From contig NZ_PPGH01000018.1 in the NCBI RefSeq assembly GCF_002958735.1, positions 248,001-312,000 on the forward strand: DNA of 64,000 bases, in the 5' to 3' direction. Shown here in pieces: positions 19,850 through 31,033 of the stretch. The translations under genes and the position numbers were made by a program. A model generated the notes under the pieces. It was given only the letters and a program-made list of their open reading frames with translations, ran no database searches and was not told the origin of the DNA. The stretch's first letter is position 1. The number at the start of each line of letters is the position of its first letter. This stretch comes from Chromatium okenii. GTDB taxonomy: Bacteria > Pseudomonadota > Gammaproteobacteria > Chromatiales > Chromatiaceae.

Positions 19850-21255
19850 TCGCCACCGCTCCAGCACTGATTTATGGCGCGGAATGTTGGAGCGTTGCCG
19901 CATTACGCACTCGTGCCCAGCACCGCGCTGACTTTCTCACGGCGCAAGGTCTCCGTGCTGGGCAAGTGGTGTTAGCGCCGGACGCGCCAGCGTTTGATCT
20001 CATTTTGCTGCAACACGCGCTCGCCACTCTCGGCGCCGCACTGTTGCCCTATCGCGCCAATGCCACACCAGCCCAAATTGCTCAATTGGTCGCCACCACG
20101 GGCGCGGAATGGCGCTGGTTTCCTGAATCTAATCAATTGGTTGAAACCGGTTGCAACACCGTACTGGCGACGAAAACTGCGCTGGCGCTCCTCATCAACA
20201 CCAGCGGCAGCAGCGGCACTCCGAAGGTCGTCATGTTGACGCGAGACAACCTGCTCGCCTCAGCGCAGGCGGCGAATGCGCGGCTGGGATTGCAGGCTGG
20301 CGACTGCTGGTTAGCCTGTTTGCGCCTGTGTCATATCGGCGGAATTTCAATCAGTTATCGCACTGCGTTGGCAGGGGCGACGCTGCTGCTGCACGATGGT
20401 TTTGATGCCGCAAAGGTGCTGGCTGATTTGCAGCGCCAGCCGGTAACACATCTGTCAGTCGTGCCGCCGATGCTAGCGCGGTTGCTCGATCTTGATCCGA
20501 TGCCGCCGCCAGCGTTGCGGGTGCTGCTCGTGGGCGGACAAGCCATCAGTCCGGCGCTGTTGCAGCGGGCGCTGGTCGCTGGGTGGCCGGTTTATCTCAG
20601 CTACGGCATGACCGAAACCGCCAGCCAAATTGCGGTGAGAAATCCCCCCCGCCCCCCCTTTTCCAAAGGGGGGAGTAAGAAAAGCCCCCCTTTGGAAAAG
20701 GGGGGTTGGGGGGATTTGTCAACGGGCTTAAAACTTTCCGCTGGTGTGGAAGTGCAAGCGCCCGACTGCATCGCGCCAGCGCAGCGTTTGCGAATACGCG
20801 GCGCAATGGTGATGGCGGGTTATGCCACGCCGCAGCGCCAGCCGGGAATCGGTCTGGTGAACGGTTGGTTTGAAACCGCCGATCTCGGTTGCCTGAACGC
20901 CGAGGGGCAGTTGCATCTGCACGGACGCGCTGATGACGTTTGTGTGATTGGCGGAAATAACGTGTCGCTGGCGCGAGTGGAAACGGTCATTAACGCAGCG
21001 CCGGGCGTTGCCGAAGCAGTGATTGTGGTGCTCGACGACAGCATTTGGGGACATCAACTGATTGCGGTGTATCGCGGCGAATCAGATGCAGCGGCGGTGC
21101 AACGCTGGTGTCAGACGCAATTATCCGGCGCAGAACAGCCGCGCCAAGTGCTGCGAATGCGCCGGTTGCCGCTGCTCGCGTCCGGCAAATATGATCGCCA
21201 GCGGTTGACGGCAATCGTGCATCGCCTGCTGCGCGACCTGACACGCCGGTCATAA
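19846..21255 (+). CDS. menE: o-Succinylbenzoate--CoA ligase (menaquinone pathway)
   Basis: Acyl-adenylate-forming ligase that activates o-succinylbenzoate for menaquinone synthesis. About 469 aa from the GTG at 19846, whose GTGA overlaps the upstream stop. Visible motifs: A3 phosphate loop (LINTSGSSGTPKVV, about 20,195), A5 (YLSYGMTETASQIA, about 20,605) and the A8 region around FETADLGCLNAEGQLHLHGR (about 20,870-20,930). Immediately after A5, residues about 265-292 come from an in-frame GC-rich palindromic repeat (NPPRPPFSKGG and [12 protein letters not shown]). Other ligases of the ANL family cannot be excluded; the small size and GHISY-type sites fit MenE. No other men genes are in the window. 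Confidence 0.75.
   Translation: MIATAPALIYGAECWSVAALRTRAQHRADFLTAQGLRAGQVVLAPDAPAFDLILLQHALATLGAALLPYRANATPAQIAQLVATTGAEWRWFPESNQLVETGCNTVLATKTALALLINTSGSSGTPKVVMLTRDNLLASAQAANARLGLQAGDCWLACLRLCHIGGISISYRTALAGATLLLHDGFDAAKVLADLQRQPVTHLSVVPPMLARLLDLDPMPPPALRVLLVGGQAISPALLQRALVAGWPVYLSYGMTETASQIAVRNPPRPPFSKGGSKKSPPLEKGGWGDLSTGLKLSAGVEVQAPDCIAPAQRLRIRGAMVMAGYATPQRQPGIGLVNGWFETADLGCLNAEGQLHLHGRADDVCVIGGNNVSLARVETVINAAPGVAEAVIVVLDDSIWGHQLIAVYRGESDAAAVQRWCQTQLSGAEQPRQVLRMRRLPLLASGKYDRQRLTAIVHRLLRDLTRRS
20640..20719. repeat. GC-rich palindromic repeat, copy 2 (inside menE)
   Basis: AAATCCCCCCC, a CCCCCCCTTTTCC arm, AAAGGGGGG, a short spacer, CCCCCCTTTGG, then AAAGGGGGGTTGGGGGGATTT: two nested hairpins. 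It is read through in menE without a stop, directly after the A5 motif where related ligases have a surface loop. Confidence 0.87.
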
Positions 21256-21286
21256 AATTTATTCATTCAATTGGTTAGCGGTATTC

Positions 21287-22249
21287 GTGGACACTAACAG
21301 CGCCGATCTTTATCCCATCATCAAGCCATTCGCCACGCACTCGCTCGCCGTGGGCGACGGACATCGCTTGTATCTCGAAGAATGCGGATGCCCAGACGGG
21401 ATTCCTGCCGTGTTTTTGCACGGCGGTCCCGGCGCAGGTTGCGAACCCGCACACCGCAGTTTTTTCAATCCCGACCGTTATCGCGCCGTGCTGTTCGATC
21501 AACGCGGCTGCGGGCGCTCCACGCCACACGCAGCATTAAATGCCAACACCACTTGGGATTTGGTCGCCGATCTCGAACGCATTCGCCAACATCTCGGCAT
21601 TGAACGCTGGCTGGTGTTTGGCGGTTCGTGGGGTTCGACGCTGGCGCTGGCTTACGCCCAAACCCATCCCGAGCGCGTGACTGCGTTGATTGTGCGCGGG
21701 ATTTTTCTGTGCCGCGAAGCGGAGATTCGCTGGTTTTATCAGGACGGCGCGAATTGGGTGTTTCCTGATTTCTGGGCAGATTTTCTCGCACCGATTCCGG
21801 TTGCCGAGCGCGATGACCTGTTGACTGCCTATCACCGGCGCTTGACCGGCAGCGACGAAGTGACGCGAATGGCAGCGGCAAAAGCCTGGTCGATTTGGGA
21901 AGGGCGCACGGCAACGCTGCTGTCCAATGCTGATTTGCAAGCACATTTTGCCCAGCCGCATCTCGCGCTCAGTTTGGCGCGAATTGAAAGCCACTATTTC
22001 GTCCATCGCGCTTTTTTGGAACCCGACCAACTGCTGCGCGATGCGCACCGATTGGCATCCATTCCCGGCGTGATCGTGCAAGGTCGCTACGATTTAATTT
22101 GTCCGCTGCGCTCGGCGTGGGAACTGCATCAAGCGTGGCCAACGGCGGAATTGCAGATCATTCCCACCGCTGGGCATTCGGCATTTGAGCCGGGAATTCG
22201 CGCCGCACTGGTTGCAGCAACGGATCGCTTTGCGCGAGAACTGGCGTGA
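21287..22249 (+). CDS. pip: Proline iminopeptidase
   Basis: Cytoplasmic alpha/beta-hydrolase that removes N-terminal proline, 320 aa. Features of the family: HGGPGAGC oxyanion-hole loop (about residue 45), the nucleophile elbow [14 protein letters not shown] (Ser near residue 113), Asp in the RYDLICP segment (near residue 267) and the final His in [10 protein letters not shown] (near residue 296). Start is GTG at 21287. The stop overlaps the start of dtd (GTGA), so the two are coupled. Confidence 0.94.
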   Translation: MDTNSADLYPIIKPFATHSLAVGDGHRLYLEECGCPDGIPAVFLHGGPGAGCEPAHRSFFNPDRYRAVLFDQRGCGRSTPHAALNANTTWDLVADLERIRQHLGIERWLVFGGSWGSTLALAYAQTHPERVTALIVRGIFLCREAEIRWFYQDGANWVFPDFWADFLAPIPVAERDDLLTAYHRRLTGSDEVTRMAAAKAWSIWEGRTATLLSNADLQAHFAQPHLALSLARIESHYFVHRAFLEPDQLLRDAHRLASIPGVIVQGRYDLICPLRSAWELHQAWPTAELQIIPTAGHSAFEPGIRAALVAATDRFARELA

Positions 22250-22683
22250 TTGGTTTGTTGCAGCGGGTCACGCGGGCGGAAGTGACGGTCAACGGCGAAA
22301 CGGTCGGCGCGATTGAACGCGGCTTGCTGGTGTTGATCGGAGTGCAGCGCGGCGACACCGAAGCGCGAGCGGAGCGATTGCTGGCGCGGCTGCTGAGTTA
22401 TCGGGTGTTTCCCGACGCTGCCGACCGCATGAATCGCAGTGTGCAGGACATCAATGGCGGACTACTGCTGGTTCCGCAATTCACGCTGGCGGCGGATACG
22501 CAGCGCGGCACTCGCGCCAGCTTCACCAGTGCTGCTGCGCCCGCCGAGGGTCAACGGTTATTCGATTATTTGGTGAATCAAGCAGTTGCAGCACATCCGC
22601 TCGTGGCGACCGGACAATTTGCCGCTGACATGCAGGTCGCATTGGTCAACGACGGCCCGGTCACGTTTTGGCTTGAAACTTGA
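22246..22683 (+). CDS. dtd: D-aminoacyl-tRNA deacylase
   Basis: Homodimeric editing enzyme that hydrolyses D-aminoacyl-tRNAs, 145 aa as usual. The two active-site signatures are visible: SFTSAAAP (SQ/SFT-type, near residue 85) and the cross-subunit [11 protein letters not shown]ly-cisPro motif at the C-terminus. Start is GTG at 22246 overlapping the pip stop codon, an arrangement found in other gammaproteobacteria. Confidence 0.94.
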   Translation: MIGLLQRVTRAEVTVNGETVGAIERGLLVLIGVQRGDTEARAERLLARLLSYRVFPDAADRMNRSVQDINGGLLLVPQFTLAADTQRGTRASFTSAAAPAEGQRLFDYLVNQAVAAHPLVATGQFAADMQVALVNDGPVTFWLET

Positions 22684-22810
22684 ACCGATACTTTTGAGTT
22701 TCTAAATATCTTATTTTATTCAAACTAATTTGTGCGCTGCGCAATTAAGTTTTAATGAACATCAGAAAGTTAAGTTTTTAATTGCGTCACTCTTAAACAT
22801 GGTAAAGCGC

Positions 22811-24385
22811 ATGAATAACAACGAATTGTATTATGGCGACAATCTGGACGTGCTGCGCTACAAAATTGAAAAAGACAGCATTGATCTGTGTTATATCGAC
22901 CCACCGTTTAATTCCAAGCGCAATTACTTTCAGATTTATACCAATGTCGGCAAGGAAGATCAGGCGCAAGCACAAGCCTTTGTTGATACTTGGACTTGGA
23001 ATGCGTTGGCAGATCGCGCTTTAATCGAAATTATCGGCAATGAAGGCGGACGTTATACGCGCCAAACGATTGAATTGCTCAAAGGATTCGATGCAGTTTT
23101 AGGGCACAGCGGTTTATTATCTTATCTGGTGAGCATGACGCAGCGGGTGAATGAGATTCAGCGCGTATTGAAACCCACCGGCAGTTTTTATCTGCATTGC
23201 GATCCCACTGCTTCGCATTATTTGAAATTGATTTTAGATAGCGTGTTTTGTGCGCGGGGTGGAGATTTTAGAAATGAAATTATTTGGCATTATGGTCAGC
23301 GTACAGCATTTCATAAACATCATTTTAGTCGTAAACATGATGTTATTTTGTTTTACTCAAAATTAAACGCTAACACAACCTTTAATGAAGTTTCCGAACG
23401 ATGGGATAAACAAGAATTTTTAGCAAAACGTCATGATGTTATGCTCGATGAAAATGGAGTTGAATATGTTTTTGCTGATGGTGGAAAAACAGGAAAAAGA
23501 TATAAGCGATTGGTCTCCGATGTCATTGCCACTGGGAAACCGTTAGATAGTGTTTGGAACATTCCAATACTCAACTCATCTGCTAAAGAACGCCTCGGTT
23601 ATCCCACGCAAAAACCAGAGACATTATTGGAGCGCATCATTCAAGCCAGCAGCAATGAGGGCGATGTGATTTTAGATGCCTATTGTGGTTGTGGCACGAC
23701 CGTTGCAGTTGCGCAGCGATTAAAACGCCAATGGATTGGTATTGATATTACTTATCAAAGTATTGCGGTCGTGCTCAAACGCTTAGAAGACCAATTTGGC
23801 GCTGCCGTTCTGAATACCATCACCTTAAACGGCATTCCGCGAGATATGGAATCCGCCAGCGCACTGGCGAATAAAACAGATGATCGGTTGCGCAAAGAGT
23901 TTGAGAAATGGGCGGTATTAACCTATAGCAAAAATCACGCAATCATCAATGAAAAGAAAGGCAAGGATCGCGGTATTGATGGCATCGTTTATATTGCCAC
24001 GGGTAAGAATAGCAGTGCCCCGGTGGTGTTTCAGGTGAAATCTGGCAAGGTGAATCGCGGTGATATTGCCAAATTAAACAGTGATCGCATTCGTGAAAAA
24101 GCCGTGATGGGTATTTTTATCACGCTGCAAAAACCAACAACTGACATGAAACAAGAGGCACTAGATGCTGGTTTTTATCACTATGAATCACATGATCGGA
24201 ATGATCCAGTAATTCGGATTGTTACCGTGCAAGATATGATTGAAAAACGGGAATTGATTGATTTACCGCTGTTGCGCAGCGTGTTAAAAACTGCTGCCAA
24301 ATCGAATACTGATGAGCAATTCAATATCTCATTGGATGAGACTGCGCCTGATGAACAAATCACGATTGAAAATGCTCTCAATTAG
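22811..24385 (+). CDS. Beta-class DNA methyltransferase fused to a PD-(D/E)xK-like nuclease domain
   Basis: About 524 aa from ATG 22811 (an in-frame ATG at 22799 is also possible). The N-terminal part is an N6-adenine/N4-cytosine methyltransferase in beta order: catalytic motif IV (LCYIDPPFNSKRNY) first, a target-recognition region, then SAM motif I (LDAYCGCGTTVAVAQRLK) near residue 300. The last 150 residues hold GKDRGIDGI, then VVFQVKSGKVNRGDI: the G-x-D-G ... Q-x-K pattern of Mrr-like restriction endonucleases. One polypeptide may therefore both modify and cut DNA. No separate restriction subunit is beside it. Its base use is more AT-rich than that of its neighbours, suggesting transfer. 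Cleavage activity is inferred. Confidence 0.85.
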   Translation: MNNNELYYGDNLDVLRYKIEKDSIDLCYIDPPFNSKRNYFQIYTNVGKEDQAQAQAFVDTWTWNALADRALIEIIGNEGGRYTRQTIELLKGFDAVLGHSGLLSYLVSMTQRVNEIQRVLKPTGSFYLHCDPTASHYLKLILDSVFCARGGDFRNEIIWHYGQRTAFHKHHFSRKHDVILFYSKLNANTTFNEVSERWDKQEFLAKRHDVMLDENGVEYVFADGGKTGKRYKRLVSDVIATGKPLDSVWNIPILNSSAKERLGYPTQKPETLLERIIQASSNEGDVILDAYCGCGTTVAVAQRLKRQWIGIDITYQSIAVVLKRLEDQFGAAVLNTITLNGIPRDMESASALANKTDDRLRKEFEKWAVLTYSKNHAIINEKKGKDRGIDGIVYIATGKNSSAPVVFQVKSGKVNRGDIAKLNSDRIREKAVMGIFITLQKPTTDMKQEALDAGFYHYESHDRNDPVIRIVTVQDMIEKRELIDLPLLRSVLKTAAKSNTDEQFNISLDETAPDEQITIENALN

Positions 24386-24480
24386 CCAGATTAAAATCTG
24401 CGTAACTGTGTGAAAGTGACGCAGTTAAACCGTCAGTGTTTGTACTCACTCTTTGTAAAAAGTGGTAATGAATTTGCGAT

Positions 24481-27323
24481 TCAAGTCATCACCACCAACC
24501 GCAGCGCATCCAACCGCAATTCCACCCGTCCGAGTGCACGATCAAGCTGCTCGCGGCGATGCCGCAAAAACGCAATTTCATCGGGGCGCACGCTGGGATT
24601 GACCTGCGCCAGCGCGGTTAACCGCTCCACTTCTGCGCCGAGGGCGCTGTGCATTTGCGTCCGCGCTGTCGTTTCCAAACCGCCCAGCGCCGCCTGCGCC
24701 AGCGTTTCGCCGCGTTCAATCAGCGTCGCCAGCCGCGCCGTTTGCGAGGCAATCACGGATCGCGCCAGCGCCGAATTGTGGGTCAAACAGTCGCCGCGCA
24801 GCGTTTCATGCGGAAATTCATCGGCGCAATCGCGCCCCGCTCCATCCAGTAATAACCGCAGCAGCGTTGGCGGTAAAAAGCGCCCGATCTGCAATTCCGG
24901 CGGCGCTGGGCAATCGGCGACAAACAGCATTTCCAGAAACAGCGTCGGTTGCGCAAACTTTCCGTTATGAATCAGCGTAATCGCGGCAGCGCCTAAATCG
25001 GAAGCAGTCAACAATTCCATGCTCTCGCGCACCATCGGATGTTCCCACGTCAGGAACTCGCGGTCTTCGTGCGCCAGCGCATCGCTCCGCGTGAAAGTCG
25101 CGGTCAATCCGTCCTCCGGCAAACGCGGGAAAGTTTCGTGCAACATTTCTGCGCCGGGGCGAATCACCACTGAACCGCCAGCGCCCGGCTCCGCTTCGAC
25201 GCCAAATCCATCCCAAAATTGCTGCATATAACTGGCGACATCGCGGCGAGCGTCCACTTCAGCAATCGCAGCAACCAGCGCGGCGGACACTGCCGGACGA
25301 TGCGAATGCAGTTCCAACAACCGATCCCGCCCAGCGGCGAGTTCGGCGTTGAATTGAGTCGTGAGCTGGCGCGTCTCGGCAATGAGCGCCTCGGCTTGAT
25401 TGAGATTCTCCAGCGCTGCATGAAGCGTCTCGCGCTGGCGGTCATAAACATTGGCTGCCGCTGGGCAAATCGCATCAAACGCGCCCAGCCCTTCGGCATA
25501 CCAACGAAACAGCACTTCTTCAGAACTATCAGTGAGATAGGGTACATGCAGCCGAATGGTTTCGGTTTGACCGATGCGATCCAGTCGCCCGATGCGCTGC
25601 TCCAACAAATCCGGTTCCAGCGGCAAATCAAACAGCACGAGATGATGCACGAATTGGAAATTGCGCCCTTCGCTGCCGATTTCCGAACACAACAGGATTT
25701 GCGTCCCGTCTTCCACCGCCGCGAAATACGCGGCAGCGCGGTCGCGCTCCACGATGTCCATGTGCTCGTGGAAGATCGCCGCATAAATTCCCGCTCGCCG
25801 GAATAACTCTTCGCGCAGCGCCAGCACCGTTTTGGCGTGGGCGCAAATCAGCAGCACTTTCGCTGGGCGCAGTTCGCGCAACGTGGCAATCAGCCAGTCA
25901 ATACGCGGATCGGTGTCACTGTTTGGCGCTTCCATTTCGCCCCGCGCCAGCGGATACGCCAGCAATTGCCGCTGCGGAAAACCGGCAACCGCAGCGCGAG
26001 TGTTGCGGAACAGCACTCGCCCAGTGCCGTGACGATCCAGTAATTGCTCAATCAGATTTGAAATCCCCCCCTGCCCCCCTTTTTCTAAGGGGGGAGATGA
26101 AGAGGTGGCTTTTTCTAAGGGGGGAGAAGCAGAAAGCCCCCCTTTAGCAAAGGGGGGTTGGGGGATTTGTCAAAAAAGGAGGATTTATCCAACGATTGCA
26201 GCAACTCGTGATCGGCAGCGGTCAACGGTTCGTCATCCAACAAGCGAGCGCGAGCGCGGCAATTGGTGCATAACCGGCGGCTTCGCTTCAAACGCGCAAG
26301 CTGTGAAACCGCGCCGGATCAAGTAACCGCAGTCGCCCGAAATGCCCAGCGCGACCGAGTTGCTCTGGCGTCGCAGTGAGCAGCAACACGCCGGCGTGCA
26401 TTCCGCCAGCCCCGCGATCAACGCATATTCCGGGCTGACGGCAGTTTCCGACCAGCCGAGGTGATGCGCTTCATCGACCACCAGCACATCCCATTGCCCA
26501 GCGAGACGGCGCGTTTGATCGCTGGGCTGGCGAGCAGCACGTCCAAACTACAGAGCACCTGCTGCTCATCCAAAAATGGATTGCTGTCGGCGTTGGTCAT
26601 GTCCATGCGCTCGTCGTCGAACAGCGCAAACCGCAGATTGAACCGCCGCGCATTTCCACCAGCCACTGATGCAGCAGCGGTTCGGGCGTGACGATCAGCA
26701 CTCGCTGGGCGCGTCCGGTCAACAACATGCGGTGCACAATCAAACCGGCTTCGATGGTTTTGCCCAGCCCACTTCATCCGCCAACAGCACTCGCGGCGCA
26801 GCACGTTCTGCCACTTCGGCAGCCAAGCCGAGCTGATGCGGAATCAGCGCGACGCGAGCGCCGAGCAGTCCCAGCGTCGGCGAGCTGGCTTCGCGCATTC
26901 CCTGCTGCCAAGTGTGATAACGCAGATAAACCAATGATCGGCATCTACGCGCCCAGCCAGCAGGCGCTGCCGAGGGCGATTGAGTCGCAGCCGATCATCC
27001 AATTCGGCTTCTGGCAATTGGCAACTGCTGCCGTCGAGCGTTTCGCAATCGTAAATGAGCAAACCGCCGCTGGCGCGAATGCCGGTAACGCGCAACTGCT
27101 GCCCAGCGCGATCCCGCACCCGTTCGCCGACTGCTAATTCCACCCGCGTCAACGGTGCTTCGGCCAGCGCATACAACCGCGTTTCGCCAGTGGCAGGATA
27201 ATTGATGCGAATACAACGCCCTTCGATTGCCGTGACGATACCCAGCCCCAATTCGCTTTGGGTGTCGCTCAACCAGCGTTGACCAACCATGACCTCGCCC
27301 GTGAAATTTTCCATCGTTGCCAC
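24481..27323 (-). CDS. rapA: RNA polymerase-associated helicase RapA (frame broken; palindromic repeat inside)
   Basis: SWI2/SNF2-family ATPase that recycles RNA polymerase. N-terminus: [16 protein letters not shown] and [15 protein letters not shown] (Tudor-like domains). Helicase motifs follow: [47 protein letters not shown] and [14 protein letters not shown]; the C-terminal end [11 protein letters not shown] is diagnostic. Start is GTG 27323 or ATG 27314. The frame shifts by one base near 26,940, 26,772, 26,652, 26,497, 26,395, 26,255 and 26,170, and an in-frame TGA lies at 26,288-26,290. Adding seven bases gives 949 aa, close to the 968 of E. coli. A GC-rich palindromic repeat is inserted around residues 385-420. 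It starts a few bases after the thiC stop codon. Confidence 0.88.
26061..26169. repeat. GC-rich palindromic repeat, copy 3 (inside rapA)
   Basis: Same building blocks as the other copies, with an extra middle unit (GGCTTTTTCTAAGGGGGG, about 26,107-26,124). On the rapA strand it reads [13 protein letters not shown] just before [14 protein letters not shown], a native RapA segment. One arm has five C where the sister copies have six (about 26,160-26,170); restoring it joins the upstream and downstream rapA frames exactly. Confidence 0.87.
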
Positions 27324-27326
27324 TGG

Positions 27327-29220
<1,894 letters not shown>

Positions 29221-29338
29221 TTAACGGTGAGTTGCAGCAGCGACGATGTTCGCCATCGCCTGCTGCCAGATCGGCAGTCATCTTAACGAAGTTTCGCCAT
29301 AAACCAACTGCACCACGTTATGCTCGCACTTCATCATT

Positions 29339-29366
29339 AAAAAAGCCCGCAAGTGCGGGCTTTTTT
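29339..29366. terminator. Strong bidirectional terminator after hdrB
   Basis: Perfect 12-bp stem AAAAAAGCCCGC / GCGGGCTTTTTT with a four-base loop AAGT. It lies 20 bp after the hdrB stop and ends the qmo-hdr operon; it also insulates thiC downstream. Confidence 0.92.
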
Positions 29367-29385
29367 CATTCAACAATTCACACTG

Positions 29386-30285
29386 CTATTCGCCAGCAAT
29401 TGCTGCCAATTTATCCGCCGGCACCACCTGCCCAGTCAATGCTGCATCTTTAGCCGAACGTCCAAACGCAATTGCCATTAACGTCGAATAATACACCACC
29501 GGCATCTTAAAATTGGTGCCATAGGTCGCGTTAATTTGCTCTTGATAGACCTCGGCATTCATTTGACACACCGGGCACGGCGTCACAATTAAATCCGCAC
29601 CATTATCATGCGCAGATTCCAAAATGCCTTTAATCATCTCCTGCGACTTTGCTGGCTCTGAAAACGCCAACGCCCCACCGCAGCATTGCACTTTCTTTTC
29701 AAACTGCGGAATAGAATCAGCGCCGAGCGTTTCAATTAAACGATCCAGATATTGCGGATTTTCAAATGATTCGCCCGCAATCCCAAACGGGCGATTGGTT
29801 TGGCAGCCCACATAACCCGCAATTTTCAATCCCGCCAGCGGACGCTTCACCTTGGTTTTAATGGTGTCATAGCCGATGTCTTGAATTAAAACCTCCACCA
29901 TATGTTTAATTGGCGTCTGGTTTTTTAAGGTCAAACCTGCTTCCGCCAGCGCGATATTCGCATCTTTCGCTAATGCCGGATCATGCTGCAAGCGTTCGGC
30001 AGCTTCTCGCGTCGATAACCAACAGGCAGCGCACGTCGCCACAATATCTTGACCCGGATTGTGTTTTTCAGACAACGCGATATTCCGCGCTGATAACGTC
30101 AAGCGCGGCAATTCACCGCCACCAGCGTAACCAATCGACGCTGCGCAACAATTCCAATCGGGGATTTCATTCAATTGAATATCCAACTCTTCGCACATCG
30201 TTTGCGCAGAGATTAAATAATTCGACGAAGAAGCACCCTTTTGTGAAGAGCAGCCGGGATAAAACGAGTATTGGCGTTTAGCCAT
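29386..30285 (-). CDS. hdrB: Heterodisulfide reductase-like subunit B
   Basis: Protein of 299 aa with two CCG domains, the fold that holds the unusual [4Fe-4S] centres of HdrB. First set: PGCSSQK, DWNCCAA, ATCAACW (residues about 10-105). Second set: GYVGCQTNR, VQCCGGALAFSEP, VTPCPVCQMN (about 150-240). Soluble, no membrane segment. The start has GGAGG eight bases upstream of the ATG at 30285. It is the last gene of qmoA-qmoB-hdrC-hdrB. In this setting HdrCB probably replaces the membrane subunit QmoC in carrying electrons between QmoAB and a partner or quinone; the partner is not visible. Confidence 0.92.
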   Translation of the reverse strand: MAKRQYSFYPGCSSQKGASSSNYLISAQTMCEELDIQLNEIPDWNCCAASIGYAGGGELPRLTLSARNIALSEKHNPGQDIVATCAACWLSTREAAERLQHDPALAKDANIALAEAGLTLKNQTPIKHMVEVLIQDIGYDTIKTKVKRPLAGLKIAGYVGCQTNRPFGIAGESFENPQYLDRLIETLGADSIPQFEKKVQCCGGALAFSEPAKSQEMIKGILESAHDNGADLIVTPCPVCQMNAEVYQEQINATYGTNFKMPVVYYSTLMAIAFGRSAKDAALTGQVVPADKLAAIAGE

Positions 30286-30299
30286 GAAAAAACCTCCGT

Positions 30300-30914
30300 T
30301 CAGGGGTGCTGCGCAGCAATGCGTTGATCTTCAAGTTCCTGCGCTTTTTTCAGCATCGCTTGGAACCCTTTGACATCTTTCAAACCATGACCGCCGACGA
30401 TTTCTAGCGGATTCATCCGCTTGGTTTTCATCATCCCCATGCCGATGTCTTTCATCTTCAAACTGGTTTTGAAGCCTTCACCAATGCCATTCATAAAATA
30501 CAGATTGACACCAAGTTTTAATTCGTTGACGCGACCTTTTTTACTCAGGTTATTCCAGAACAATTGCGCAAATTTGGCGGTCGGTTGCTGTTGCTGAACT
30601 AAACCGAGGCGTTTCGCATAATGCGCTAAACCGTGCATGATATGCGTAATTGGCAATTCACGCGGACAACGCACGATGCAATTATAACAAGAGGTACACA
30701 TCCACATTGCATTCGAGGTTAATACTTCTTCGCGTTTGCCAGCGCGAATCATCATAAAAATCTCTTGCGGCGGATGATCCCAAAACTTGCCGAGCGGACA
30801 GGAGCCGGAGCACACGCCGCACTGCATACACATCTTCACCCATTCGCCTTCTTCCACATTCGCTTCAACTTCTTTCAAAAAGTTGAGGCGGTAATTCTTG
30901 CTGGTATCGCCCAT
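30300..30914 (-). CDS. hdrC: Heterodisulfide reductase-like subunit C
   Basis: Iron-sulfur protein of 204 aa with two [4Fe-4S] ferredoxin motifs, CMQCGVCSGSCP (about residue 29) and CTSCYNCIVRCP (about 73), as in HdrC. It has no cytochrome-b-like membrane domain, so it is HdrC and not full-length QmoC. GGAG precedes the ATG at a good distance. It is 14 bp upstream of hdrB and about 120 bp downstream of qmoB, with a hairpin in that gap. Confidence 0.92.
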   Translation of the reverse strand: MGDTSKNYRLNFLKEVEANVEEGEWVKMCMQCGVCSGSCPLGKFWDHPPQEIFMMIRAGKREEVLTSNAMWMCTSCYNCIVRCPRELPITHIMHGLAHYAKRLGLVQQQQPTAKFAQLFWNNLSKKGRVNELKLGVNLYFMNGIGEGFKTSLKMKDIGMGMMKTKRMNPLEIVGGHGLKDVKGFQAMLKKAQELEDQRIAAQHP

Positions 30915-30977
30915 TTGTATTCTCCGCGAATTCTAAAATCGGGGCAGTTTTTTCATTCAATCCGGCTGGTAGCGTAT

Positions 30978-31018
30978 AACGCAGGCAATAACACAATCAT
31001 CATTGTATTGCCTGCGTT
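30978..31018 (-). promoter_or_regulatory. Intercistronic hairpin between qmoB and hdrC
   Basis: Thirteen bases AACGCAGGCAATA (30978-30990) are the exact reverse complement of 31006-31018, with a further CAAT/ATTG pairing inside the loop. There is no T-run after it on the coding strand, so it is not a standard terminator; an mRNA processing or stability element that sets the ratio of QmoAB to HdrCB is more likely. That role is inference. Confidence 0.6.
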
Positions 31019-31033
31019 TGCATACGCATTGCC

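Noticed and set aside
24386..24480. Terminator between the methyltransferase gene and rapA
   Set aside because: No convincing stem followed by a T-run was found in these 95 bp.
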